From: Amycolatopsis orientalis DSM 43388
GTDB taxonomy: Bacteria > Actinomycetota > Actinomycetes > Mycobacteriales > Pseudonocardiaceae
Length of the DNA: 55,494 nt
NCBI RefSeq assembly: GCF_000411975.1
Contig: NZ_ASXG01000156.1
Coordinates: forward strand, 1 to 55,494
Reading direction: 5' to 3'
Below, piece after piece: positions 44,952 through 53,011 of this stretch. A program made the translations under genes and the position numbers. Positions within the stretch are counted from its first letter, which is position 1; each line of letters opens with the position of its first letter. The notes beneath the pieces were generated by a model. The model was not told the DNA's origin, made no database searches, and saw only the letters and a list, made by a program, of their open reading frames with translations.

Positions 44952-45190
44952 TGCGCGCCGCCGGCGAGGAGCTTCGTCCAGTGCCCGAGCCGCGGATCCT
45001 CGGCGAGGTCGGCGAACTCCAGCTGGGGCGCGCCCGCGGCGCGCCACTTCTCGACCAGGCTCATGATCCGCATCGAATCGAGGCCGAGGTCGGCGAGATC
45101 GGTGTCCGGGGTCAGCTCGTCGAGACCGCAGCCCAGCAGGTCGGCGACGTCGGCGTTGACCTGCTCGGCAGTCAGACCGGGGGTGCTCAT
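44948..45190 (-). CDS. Stand-alone aryl carrier protein for 2,3-dihydroxybenzoate
   Basis: An 80-residue phosphopantetheine carrier. Ser39 in LADLGLDSMRIMSLVEKWR is the attachment site, and the sequence DLGLDSMRIM.LVEKWR is that of the aryl carrier domain normally fused to the isochorismatase in EntB/DhbB. Here it is a separate gene joined to the isochorismatase by an ATGA overlap. DhbE should load it with 2,3-dihydroxybenzoate, and C1 of the NRPS should accept the acyl group. No phosphopantetheinyl transferase gene is in the window. Confidence 0.88.
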   Translation of the reverse strand: MSTPGLTAEQVNADVADLLGCGLDELTPDTDLADLGLDSMRIMSLVEKWRAAGAPQLEFADLAEDPRLGHWTKLLAGGAQ

Positions 45191-45849
45191 CGAGGTGCTC
45201 CTGCGGGAATCGGCGCCGACAGCGCGGCGAGCGCGTCGGCGGTGGTGGTGACGACGCCGCAGCGTTGCGCGACGTACTCGCACGCCTGGTCGTGCCGCGA
45301 GCGGTCGAAGTCCGCGACCGCGTCGCTGATCAGGAACGGCCGGACGTCGCGCATGAACGCCTCGACCGCCGTGGTCTGGCAGCCGATGTGCGCGTACACG
45401 CCAGTGATCAGCAGCTGGTCGCGGTCGCCGAGCTGCTCGCGGAAAGTGCTGCGCTGGAAGGCGCTGTAGCGCCACTTGTCCAGCACGATGTCGCCCGGCC
45501 GCGGGGCCAGCTCGTCGACGATGTCCGCCGCGCGCGGGTCGTCGTCGATCACCGCGCCGATGCCGTCGCCCCAGAATTCGGTGAGCAGCCCGCGATCGGC
45601 GGCGGGCTGCTTGCCCGGCTGCGCGGTGTAGAACACCGGCATGCCGTAGCTGCGCGCCTTCTCGGCGAGTTCCGCGATGTTCGCGATCATCTCGGGGATC
45701 GGCGAACCCTCGTACGGGGCGAGGAAATACCGCTGGACGTCGTGCACGAGCAGAGCCGCCCGCGCCGGGTCGGGCCGCCACCGCACCCGTCCCGCGGGCA
45801 GGTCCGCCGCCGTCGGCAGCGGGTACGCCCGGATCTTCGGCAGGGACAC
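45187..45849 (-). CDS. dhbB: Isochorismatase (DhbB/EntB N-terminal type, without carrier domain)
   Basis: A 220-residue isochorismatase, which splits isochorismate into pyruvate and 2,3-dihydro-2,3-dihydroxybenzoate. The N-terminal IRAYPLPTAADLPAGRVRW, the catalytic Asp in LLVHDVQRYFL, the Lys in DIVLDKWRYSAFQRST and GVYAHIGCQTTAVEAFMRDV match the catalytic domain of EntB/DhbB closely. The usual fused carrier domain is absent: the protein stops at the domain boundary and the carrier is encoded by the overlapping next gene. It starts 3 bp after the dhbE stop. Confidence 0.93.
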   Translation of the reverse strand: MSLPKIRAYPLPTAADLPAGRVRWRPDPARAALLVHDVQRYFLAPYEGSPIPEMIANIAELAEKARSYGMPVFYTAQPGKQPAADRGLLTEFWGDGIGAVIDDDPRAADIVDELAPRPGDIVLDKWRYSAFQRSTFREQLGDRDQLLITGVYAHIGCQTTAVEAFMRDVRPFLISDAVADFDRSRHDQACEYVAQRCGVVTTTADALAALSAPIPAGAPR

Positions 45850-45852
45850 GCT

Positions 45853-47454
45853 TCACCTCTCCTTCGCCAGGGCGGCCAGCGCCGCCCGCAGTTCGCGTTT
45901 GCTCGTCTTGCCCACCCCGGTGACCGGGAACTCCCCGACCACCTCCACCAGGTCCGGCACCTTGAACGCGGCCACCCCGCGCCCGCGCACGAACCGGCGC
46001 AGTTCCGCCGCGCTCGGCTGGTTTCCGTCCACCGGAACGACATACGCGCAGGTCCGCTCGCCGAGGTACTCGTCGGGCACCGCGACGACGGCCGCGTCGA
46101 GCACGCCCGGATGCGCCATCAGGTGGTTCTCGACCTCTTCCGCCGCGACCTTCTCTCCGCCGCGGTTGATCTGCTCCTTCGCCCGCCCGACGACTTCGAG
46201 GTGCCCGGATTCCCGTTGCCGCACCAAATCGCCGGTGCGGTAGAAGCCGTCCTCGGTGAACGCGGTCTTGTTGTGCTCGGCCGCGTTGTAGTACCCGCGG
46301 ATGGTGTACGGCCCGCGGGTGAGCAGCGCGCCGATCTCGCCCGGCTCGACGAGGTCGTCCGGCGTCGCCAGCGGATCGTCCGGATTCACCACGCGCACCT
46401 CGTCGTCCGGCGAGATCGGCCGCCCCTGCGTGCTCAGGACGAGGTCCTCCGGATCGTCCAGCCGGGTGTAGCAGACGAGCCCCTCGGCCATGCCGAACAC
46501 CTGCTGCAGCCGGCACCCCAGCGCCGGGCCGATGCGTTCCGCGAGTTCCCGCCCGCATTTCGCGCCGCCGACGAGCAGCACGTCCAAAGAGGACAGATCC
46601 CGTCCGGTCCGCGCCGCCGCCTGCACCCAGGCCGCCGCCAACGGCGGGACCACCCCGCTGATCGTGACGCCTTCGGCCTCGATCAGCCGGAACGCGGTGT
46701 CGGCGTCCGGCCGCGGCGCCAGCACGGTCGCCGCGCCCGCGTGCAACGCGCCGAGCAGCCCCGGCGAGCTGAGCGGAAAGTTGTGCGCGACCGGCAACGC
46801 CGCGAGGTACACGCTTTCTTTCCGGAGCCCGCAGATCCGCGCGCTCTCCCGGACGCTGTACAGGTAATCGTCGTGCGTGCGCGGAATCAGCTTCGGCAGC
46901 CCGGTGCTGCCGCCGGAAAGCTGAAGAAACGCCATGCTCTCCGGGTCCGGCTCCGGCAACTCCCGTTTCGGAGTCGCCGCCAGCTCCGCGAACTCCGGTT
47001 CCCCGACGACGAAGACTTTCCGTTGCTGCTGCGCGACTTCACGCGCCATCCTCGCGTGATCATGCCCAGCGTGCTCCCCGACGGTGAGGATCGCTTTCGC
47101 GTCGCTCTGTTCCACGAAATGCCGCAACTCGCTGCCGCGATGCGCGGGCAACGCGAACACCGGCACCGCCCCGGCCCGCCACAGCCCGAAGACGACCGAC
47201 CCGAACTCCGGAATGTTCGGCACCTGCACGACCACCCGGTCGCCCGGCCCGATCCCGTTCGCGACGAACCCCGCCGCCAGCCGATGCGCCCGCTCGTCCA
47301 GCTCGGCGAACGTCCAGCGCTGCTCCTCGCCGACGACCGCCGTCCGGTCCGCGTATGCCTCCTTGAGCGACGTCAGCAGCGCGCCGAAGGTCTGCCCCCG
47401 CCAATACCCGCTGGCCCGATACCTCGCCGCGGTCTCTTCCGGCCACCGGCTCAC
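45853..47454 (-). CDS. dhbE: 2,3-dihydroxybenzoate-AMP ligase
   Basis: A 533-residue stand-alone aryl-adenylating enzyme. FLQLSGGSTGLPKLIPRTH (P-loop), LPVAHNFPLSSPG, QQVFGMAEGLVCYTRLDD and the hinge YRTGDLVRQRESGHLEVVGR are characteristic of EntE/DhbE; the Asn/Phe-containing AHNFPLSSPG segment lines the DHB pocket. It activates 2,3-dihydroxybenzoate with ATP and loads it on the aryl carrier. The start GTG 47454 overlaps the dhbC stop as GTGA. Length is normal, in contrast with dhbA and dhbC. Confidence 0.95.
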   Translation of the reverse strand: MSRWPEETAARYRASGYWRGQTFGALLTSLKEAYADRTAVVGEEQRWTFAELDERAHRLAAGFVANGIGPGDRVVVQVPNIPEFGSVVFGLWRAGAVPVFALPAHRGSELRHFVEQSDAKAILTVGEHAGHDHARMAREVAQQQRKVFVVGEPEFAELAATPKRELPEPDPESMAFLQLSGGSTGLPKLIPRTHDDYLYSVRESARICGLRKESVYLAALPVAHNFPLSSPGLLGALHAGAATVLAPRPDADTAFRLIEAEGVTISGVVPPLAAAWVQAAARTGRDLSSLDVLLVGGAKCGRELAERIGPALGCRLQQVFGMAEGLVCYTRLDDPEDLVLSTQGRPISPDDEVRVVNPDDPLATPDDLVEPGEIGALLTRGPYTIRGYYNAAEHNKTAFTEDGFYRTGDLVRQRESGHLEVVGRAKEQINRGGEKVAAEEVENHLMAHPGVLDAAVVAVPDEYLGERTCAYVVPVDGNQPSAAELRRFVRGRGVAAFKVPDLVEVVGEFPVTGVGKTSKRELRAALAALAKER

Positions 47455-48923
47455 GCGACCTCCTCCGCGCCCAGCGCACGCAGCAGCGTCCCGAATTTCG
47501 CGCTGGTCTCCGCCAATTCCGCGGCCGGGTCGGACCCGGCGACGACGCCCGCCCCCGCGAACAGCCGCGCGGTCTTGTCCGACACCTCGGCACACCGGAT
47601 CGTGACCACCCATTCGCCGTCCCCCGCGAGATCGGTCCAGCCGACCAGCCCCGCGTAGTACCCGCGATCCACCGGCTCGAGCCGCGCGATCGTGTCGCGC
47701 GCCAGCTCGACCGGCACCCCGCACACCGCGGGCGTCGGATGCAACGCCTCGGCCAGCTCCAGCGACGACGGCCCGCCCGGCCCGACCCGCCCGGTGATCC
47801 GGGTCGAAAGGTGCCACATCGTCGGCGTGCCCATCACGTCCGGCCCTTCCGGGACTTCCAGCTCGGTGCAGTACCGCCCCAGCACCTCCGCGACCTGGGC
47901 GGCGACCAGAGCGTGTTCGCCGAGGTCCTTTTCGGACACTCGCAGCTCGGCGATCGCCCGCGCGTCCCGTTCCGGGTCCCCGGTCCGCCGCCGCGACCCG
48001 GCGAGCGGATTCGCGGTCACGACGTTTCCCTTGCGAGACACCAGCAACTCCGGACTGGCCCCGACGAGCGTCCGCGGCGCCGGATCCCCGGGCGCGCTGA
48101 CGTCGACCGCGAAGGCATGCGCCGCCGGGTCCGCGACGACGAGGTTGCGAAGCAGCTTTCGCACGGAAACGCCGTGTTCGCCCACGAGATCCAGCGCCCG
48201 GGCGAGGACGACCTTGCGAAGTTCGCCGTCGCCGATGAGATCGACCGCCCGGCGGACACTCTCGGCGTACTCCTCGGCGGCTGGCCGGGGGACGACTGTC
48301 CAAGTGGTGCGGTTGTCTCGACGTGTCGCCGTGGCGTCCTCGGAACGGGCTGCGTGTTGGCTTCCGCCGGACGGCCCGCGAGCGCCTCCAACGGGATCCG
48401 GAAGCGCGCCAGCCTGCGCCCCGCGACTCCCGACACCGCCCTGCTCGCCCGCAACATCACCCTGATCCGTGCCCGAGGAACCGCCAGCCTGCGCCCCGAG
48501 ACTCCCGACACCGCCCTGCTCGCCTGCGACATCACCCTGATCCGTGCCCGAAAAACCGCCAGCCCCCGCCAGATCGCCGCCAGTAATCCCGCCCGCCAGC
48601 CCCGCACGGCCGCCGTCGTCGCCATCCGGCACCCCGGCCCGGCGCACCACCGCGGGCACGATCAAGCTGCTCCCGGAGTCCGGCCGGAACCCGATCGCCC
48701 CCACCACGACCGGATTCGCGACCCCGGCCAGCACCGCGGCCTCCAACGCCTCGGCAGCCGCCGCGGCCCGGTTGCCCGGCGTGCCGCGGACGTGCGCGTG
48801 CACCCCGTCGGCGAGCAGCACCCCGCGGGCCGACGAGTAGTAGAACGACCCCGGCAGGTACGCGGCCAGGAGATCCGCCGCCCGGTGGACCGGCCGCGGA
48901 CGGGCCGGAGCAGGTGAGGACAC
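47451..48923 (-). CDS. dhbC: Isochorismate synthase with a repeat-rich internal insertion
   Basis: A 490-residue chorismate-utilising enzyme converting chorismate to isochorismate. The catalytic core (about 210-490) has LRKVVLARALDLV, VGASPELLVSRKG, NPLAGSRRRTGDPERD, MGTPTMWHLSTRITG, HPTPAVCGVPVELARDTI and YYAGLVGWTD. Family members are about 390-400 residues; the excess is a Gly/Ala-rich segment encoded by roughly 48309-48635, containing two 25-residue repeats, placed between an N-terminal domain ending IVPAVVRRAG and the core. I chose GTG 48923, with AAGGG upstream; GTG 48944 is the alternative. An iron box precedes the gene at 49003-49021. Confidence 0.92.
   Translation of the reverse strand: MSSPAPARPRPVHRAADLLAAYLPGSFYYSSARGVLLADGVHAHVRGTPGNRAAAAAEALEAAVLAGVANPVVVGAIGFRPDSGSSLIVPAVVRRAGVPDGDDGGRAGLAGGITGGDLAGAGGFSGTDQGDVAGEQGGVGSLGAQAGGSSGTDQGDVAGEQGGVGSRGAQAGALPDPVGGARGPSGGSQHAARSEDATATRRDNRTTWTVVPRPAAEEYAESVRRAVDLIGDGELRKVVLARALDLVGEHGVSVRKLLRNLVVADPAAHAFAVDVSAPGDPAPRTLVGASPELLVSRKGNVVTANPLAGSRRRTGDPERDARAIAELRVSEKDLGEHALVAAQVAEVLGRYCTELEVPEGPDVMGTPTMWHLSTRITGRVGPGGPSSLELAEALHPTPAVCGVPVELARDTIARLEPVDRGYYAGLVGWTDLAGDGEWVVTIRCAEVSDKTARLFAGAGVVAGSDPAAELAETSAKFGTLLRALGAEEVA
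48411..48560 (-). repeat. Two tandem 75-bp repeats within dhbC
   Basis: The segments 48411-48485 and 48486-48560 differ at only a handful of bases and each encode a 25-residue unit based on SGTDQGDVAGEQGGVGS followed by GAQAG. The repeat keeps the reading frame. It lies in the inserted linker of the isochorismate synthase, outside the conserved catalytic motifs. Confidence 0.85.
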
Positions 48924-49002
48924 GAGGTGAATTCCCTTTCGCACACGCGCAGGCGGCCGAGCCGCCCGGTCTGCTCCTCTGGCGAGGTCCAGACCTTGAC
49001 TG

Positions 49003-49021
49003 TTCGGTTAGCCTAACCTAA
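49003..49021. promoter_or_regulatory. Iron box (IdeR/DmdR1-type) upstream of dhbC operon
   Basis: TTCGGTTAGCCTAACCTAA matches the 19-bp consensus TTAGGTTAGSCTWACCTWA of iron-dependent DtxR-family repressors at all but one position. It lies about 80 bp upstream of the dhbC start and should repress the dhbC-to-DAHP-synthase operon when Fe2+ is plentiful. Confidence 0.88.
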
Positions 49022-49076
49022 TGGACACTAACGTACCCGGACGAAAAGGAAAAGCCGCCCGGCGGGTCGACCCGGG

Positions 49077-50498
49077 TCACGCGCGAAGCGTGGCACCGCC
49101 GTCGACGTAGAGGTTCTGCATGGTGATGTGCCGCGCCCGGTCGGACGCGAGGAACAGCACCGCGTCCGCGATGTCGGCCGGATCGGCGATCCGCCCGAGC
49201 GGAATCCCGACACGGAACTGCTCCAGATTTCCAGCGATCACCCGGTCTTCGCCGGAGCTGTCCGTCCACAGTAGACGTTGCATGTCGGTGTCGGTCGACC
49301 CCGGCGAGACGATGTTGCACCGGATCCCCGACCCGGCGAGCTCCAGCCCGAGACAGCGGGTGAGCATGGTCGCCGCCGCCTTCGAAGCCGCGTAAGCCGC
49401 CATCCCGGTCCGCGGGACACCAGCCGCGTTCGAGCCGACGGTGACCAGCACTCCGCTCCCTCGCGGCTGCATCCGCCGCGAGATCTCGCGCAGCACAGTG
49501 AAAACCCCGGTCGAGTTGACCGCGAAGGTCGCCGCCCAGTCCTCATCACTGGTCTCGCCAACCGTCCCGGGCCGCAACACCCCCGCGACCGACACCCCGA
49601 TCCCGATCGGCCCCAGCTCCCGCTCGACGTCCGCCACGACCCGCGCGACCGCCTCCGGATCCCCGACATCCGCCACGAATGGCACCACTCGCCGCCACTC
49701 GCCGACCGGGAGCTGAGCGTCATCACGAGCCCGCGCCGCAGCAGCTCCGTCGGTCTCCTCGGCTGCACCCCCTTCTGGCGCCTTCACCGAACCTCGTGCG
49801 CCGTCACCACTCTCCGAGGCAGACCTCCCGGCAATATCACCGCCAGCGAAGGCCTCTGGCAATCGCTCGCCATGACATGTCCCAGTTGCCCTCGCCGAAG
49901 CAGATCCCAGCGCGGCACCGGGATCTCCCGCCACGGTCGGCTCCATCGCCGCCCCGTGCCTCCCCGCCACAGCCGACTCCAACGAGGCAACATGCTTCCC
50001 CGTCACAGCAAACTCCGACGAGGCCTCAGCCGTCCCGGCGGCGGACCCCAGTGAGCCACCGGGCACTTCCGCCCCGGCAGACCCCGGCAAGGCATCCGGG
50101 GCCCCCGCCCCAGCAGACCCCCACGAAGCATCATGCTTCCCCGCCACATCAAACTCCGACGCGGTCTCAGCCGTCCCCGCCGCAGCCGACTCCCACGAGC
50201 CTCGGGGCACTCCCGCCGCAGCAGACCCAGGCAAGGCGTCAGGCGTCCCCGCCGCGGCGCACCCCAGCGCGACGCCGGCCGCCGTTCCCCCATCCGGAGC
50301 ATCCGCGACCGCCCTGGCCGGCCCCGCGCCGTAGTCCCGCGCGGCGACCTCCCGCAATCCCTCCTCGTCGATGTCCACCGCGGCCACCACGGCACCGGCC
50401 CGGGCGAGCGCCTCCACGACGGCCGCCCCGATTCCGCGCGCACCGCCGGTCACCAGCGCGATCCGCCCCTCGATCCCGGCTCCCGCGTCCCGCGTCAC
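49077..50498 (-). CDS. dhbA: 2,3-dihydro-2,3-dihydroxybenzoate dehydrogenase with a large repeat insertion
   Basis: A 473-residue SDR; EntA/DhbA enzymes are about 250-260. The N-terminal cofactor motif LVTGGARGIGAAVVEALARAG and the C-terminal half (GSNAAGVPRTGMAAYAASK with catalytic Tyr/Lys, GSGIRCNIVSPGSTDTDMQR, GIPLGRIADPADIADAVLFLA) match EntA closely. The enzyme oxidises dihydro-DHB to 2,3-dihydroxybenzoate with NAD+. Between the second and third core strands some 200 low-complexity residues are inserted, encoded by about 49700-50320, including 12-residue repeats. Codon phase is kept throughout and there is no stop. GTG 50498 has GAGG upstream; GTG 50510 is less likely. An iron box lies at 50528-50546. 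Confidence 0.9.
   Translation of the reverse strand: MTRDAGAGIEGRIALVTGGARGIGAAVVEALARAGAVVAAVDIDEEGLREVAARDYGAGPARAVADAPDGGTAAGVALGCAAAGTPDALPGSAAAGVPRGSWESAAAGTAETASEFDVAGKHDASWGSAGAGAPDALPGSAGAEVPGGSLGSAAGTAEASSEFAVTGKHVASLESAVAGRHGAAMEPTVAGDPGAALGSASARATGTCHGERLPEAFAGGDIAGRSASESGDGARGSVKAPEGGAAEETDGAAAARARDDAQLPVGEWRRVVPFVADVGDPEAVARVVADVERELGPIGIGVSVAGVLRPGTVGETSDEDWAATFAVNSTGVFTVLREISRRMQPRGSGVLVTVGSNAAGVPRTGMAAYAASKAAATMLTRCLGLELAGSGIRCNIVSPGSTDTDMQRLLWTDSSGEDRVIAGNLEQFRVGIPLGRIADPADIADAVLFLASDRARHITMQNLYVDGGATLRA
49878..50258 (-). repeat. Coding minisatellite: 36-bp units in a 144-bp higher-order repeat within dhbA
   Basis: The encoded segment divides into about ten 12-residue units, such as AAAGTPDALPGS, AAAGVPRGSWES, AAAGTAETASEF and DVAGKHDASWGS. 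The next four units (AGAGAPDALPGS, AGAEVPGGSLGS, AAGTAEASSEF, AVTGKHVASLES) repeat this order, so a four-unit block of about 144 bp is duplicated (50115-50258 and 49974-50114). Later units are more diverged. Length changes are multiples of three. Confidence 0.85.
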
Positions 50499-50527
50499 CG
50501 CGCACCTCACCCTTCGTCGCCGACTGA

Positions 50528-50546
50528 TTAGGCAAACCTAACCTAA
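50528..50546. promoter_or_regulatory. Iron box (IdeR/DmdR1-type) upstream of dhbA
   Basis: TTAGGCAAACCTAACCTAA agrees with TTAGGTTAGSCTWACCTWA at 17 of 19 positions, counting the degenerate ones. It sits 29 bp upstream of the dhbA start, within the region where the promoter is expected, and 39 bp after the copA stop. It gives dhbA its own iron-controlled transcription start. Confidence 0.82.
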
Positions 50547-50588
50547 TCGAGTGAGCGTCGGCCAGGGTGATCCCGCCCACCCCGGGGC

Positions 50589-52823
50589 TCAGCCGCCGGG
50601 CGCGAAGTTCCGCAACCGCAAGCTGTTGGCCACCACCAGCACCGACGACAACGACATCGCGGCCCCGGCGATCAGCGGGTTCAGCAGTCCGCACGCGGCG
50701 AGCGGCAGCGCGGCCACGTTGTACCCAAACGCCCAGACGAGATTCCCCCGAATGGTGCGCAAGGTCCGCTGCGCGAGACAGATCGCGTCCGGCAGCACCG
50801 ACAGGTCGTCGCGGACCAGGATGATGTCGGCCGACCTCAGGGCGAGGTCCGTCCCCTCGGCAACGGCCAGCCCGAGGTCAGCGGTTGCCAGCGCCGGAGC
50901 GTCGTTCACTCCGTCGCCGACCATCGCCACCCGATGTCCCTTGCCCTGCAACGCGGACACGGCTGTCGCCTTCTCGCTCGGCAAAACCCCGGCGAGCACC
51001 TCGGGAATCTCGACCTCCGCGGCGACCGCCCGGGCAGTCGCCTCGTTGTCGCCGGTCAGCAGCACGGTTTTCAACCCCAGCCGATGCAACTGCTCGACCG
51101 CCGCGCGCGCCGAAGGCTTCACCTCGTCCCGCACCACGAGCAGGCCCGCGACCTCGCCAGCTGCCGACACGAGCACCACGGTCGCCCCGCCGGCTTCCGC
51201 CGACGCCACCGCGGCCTCGACCTCCGGACCGATCGAAATCCCTTCGTCGGCAAGCAACCTCGGCCGCCCGACCACCACAGTCGTTCCCTCGACCACGCCG
51301 CGCGCCCCCAGTCCGGGCAATGCCTCGAACTCAGCAGCTGGACCCGCCTCCGGCCCGCCAGCGACAATCGCTGCGGCAATCGGATGTTCCGAAGACGCTT
51401 CCACCGCGGCTGCGAGACGAAGCACTTCCGTCGGCGAGAACGACCCGAATGCCCGAGTCTCGGCGAGAGTCATCCTGCCTTGAGTCACCGTGCCGGTCTT
51501 GTCCAGCACGACGGTGTCGACTGTGCGACTCGCCTCGAGTGCGTCCGGTCCCTTCACGAGGATCCCGAGCTGCGCGCCCCGCCCGACGCCCACCATCAGC
51601 GCGGTCGGCGTCGCCAGCCCCAACGCGCACGGGCACGCGATGATCAGCACCGACACCGCCGCACCGAACGCGTCCCGAACCGGGCTTCCGGTCAGCAACC
51701 ATCCCGCCAGAGTGAGCACCGCCAACACCGAAACCACCGGGACGAACACCGCGCATACCCGGTCGGCCAGCCGCTGCACCGCCGCCTTCCGCTCCTGCGC
51801 GCGCTCGGCCAGCGCGCTCATCTGCGCCAGCTGCGAACGCGCCCCGACGGCCTCCGCACGCACCACCAGCCGGCCGTTGAGGTTTATGCTCCCGCCGATC
51901 ACCCGGTTTCCCGGCCCGATCTCCGCCGGAACGGGTTCTCCCGTGATAGCGCTGACATCCACTGTGGACAGACCGCTGTCGACAGTTCCGTCCGCGGCGA
52001 TCTTCTCGCCCGGCCGCACCACGAACCGGTCGCCGACCGCCAGTTCGCCGATTCCGACCAGTGCTTCGCCGTCCGCGCGCAGAATCCGCACGTCCTTCGC
52101 CGCCAGCGCGTCCAGCGCGCCGAGCAGATCCGCCGCCCCTCGCCGCGACCGCGCCTCGAAGTACCGGCCGGCGAGCAGAAACGTGGTCACCCCAGCCGCG
52201 ACGTCGAGGTACACCGAATCCGCGCCCGGCGCGGTCGCGCCGAACCCGATCCAGTACCCCGCCTCGCCGCCCGATCCGCTCAGCACCGAAGCCGCCGACC
52301 ACAGGTAGGACGCCAGCACGCCCAAGGAAACGAGCGTGTCCATACTGGACGATCGGTGCCGCAGATTGCGCAGCGCGGCCCGATGGAACGGTGCCGCCGA
52401 CCAGAACACGACCGGAGTCGCGAGCAGCAGGCACACCAGCTCCCACAACGGGAATCGCAGCGACGGCACCAGCGCGAGCGTGATCGACAGGTTGCCGAGC
52501 GGAACCGCCAGCACCGCGGCCACGAGCAACCGGCGGCGCAAATCACGCACCCGGGCATCGCGGTTCTCCGGGCTCGTTTCGCCGCGGACAGTCGCGGTGT
52601 ACCCCGCGCGCTCGATCGTCGCGACGAGCGATGCGGGGTCAACGTCAGGTGAATAGTGGACAGTCGCGCGTTCGGTCGCGTAGTTCACCGTGGCGCGGAC
52701 GCCGTCGAGCTTGCCAAGGGAACGCTCGACGCGCGCCGCACAAGCGGCACAAGTCATCCCGCCGACGGCGAGATCGAGTTGACGGGTCGGGGTCGCCGCG
52801 GGGGCGGCGGTCTGCGTGGACAT
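50589..52823 (-). CDS. copA: Copper-translocating P1B-type ATPase
   Basis: A 744-residue heavy-metal ATPase. One N-terminal HMA domain has GGMTCAACAARVE (Cys25, Cys28); eight membrane helices include the metal-site motif ACPCALGLATP. The actuator motif ITGEPVP, phosphorylation motif VLDKTGTVTQG, the SEHPIAAAIV nucleotide contact, LLTGDNEATARA and MVGDGVNDAPAL are all present. CPC and the NYN-like/MSLSS segments of the last helices indicate Cu(I) export. ATG 52823 has GGAG upstream. It is divergent from a small Cys-rich protein and close to a CopD-CtaG gene, forming a copper-handling region next to the siderophore locus. Confidence 0.93.
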   Translation of the reverse strand: MSTQTAAPAATPTRQLDLAVGGMTCAACAARVERSLGKLDGVRATVNYATERATVHYSPDVDPASLVATIERAGYTATVRGETSPENRDARVRDLRRRLLVAAVLAVPLGNLSITLALVPSLRFPLWELVCLLLATPVVFWSAAPFHRAALRNLRHRSSSMDTLVSLGVLASYLWSAASVLSGSGGEAGYWIGFGATAPGADSVYLDVAAGVTTFLLAGRYFEARSRRGAADLLGALDALAAKDVRILRADGEALVGIGELAVGDRFVVRPGEKIAADGTVDSGLSTVDVSAITGEPVPAEIGPGNRVIGGSINLNGRLVVRAEAVGARSQLAQMSALAERAQERKAAVQRLADRVCAVFVPVVSVLAVLTLAGWLLTGSPVRDAFGAAVSVLIIACPCALGLATPTALMVGVGRGAQLGILVKGPDALEASRTVDTVVLDKTGTVTQGRMTLAETRAFGSFSPTEVLRLAAAVEASSEHPIAAAIVAGGPEAGPAAEFEALPGLGARGVVEGTTVVVGRPRLLADEGISIGPEVEAAVASAEAGGATVVLVSAAGEVAGLLVVRDEVKPSARAAVEQLHRLGLKTVLLTGDNEATARAVAAEVEIPEVLAGVLPSEKATAVSALQGKGHRVAMVGDGVNDAPALATADLGLAVAEGTDLALRSADIILVRDDLSVLPDAICLAQRTLRTIRGNLVWAFGYNVAALPLAACGLLNPLIAGAAMSLSSVLVVANSLRLRNFAPGG

Positions 52824-53011
52824 GGTTCTCCGGTTTCCAGGACGGGCACGAAGTCGGTGGCAGTGCCGACGCCGGAAAGGCGGACCGATTTCCATCGTAC
52901 GCCTGTTTTCCTCCGCCACTCCTTCGGGTGACTTGGGAACCTTTCGGCCTCCCCTGACGACTATCCGGATGGTGGCAGTGCCCGACCCGACCCGATCAGA
53001 CAGGAGCGAAA

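Noticed and set aside
48409..48562. CRISPR-like array in dhbC
   Set aside because: Only two tandem units with no spacers between them, fully inside an open coding frame and in codon phase; it is a coding repeat.
49878..50258. dhbA insert as an inserted mobile element or separate small gene
   Set aside because: There are no inverted ends, target duplication, start site or stop; the frame is kept on both sides and the unit length is a multiple of three.
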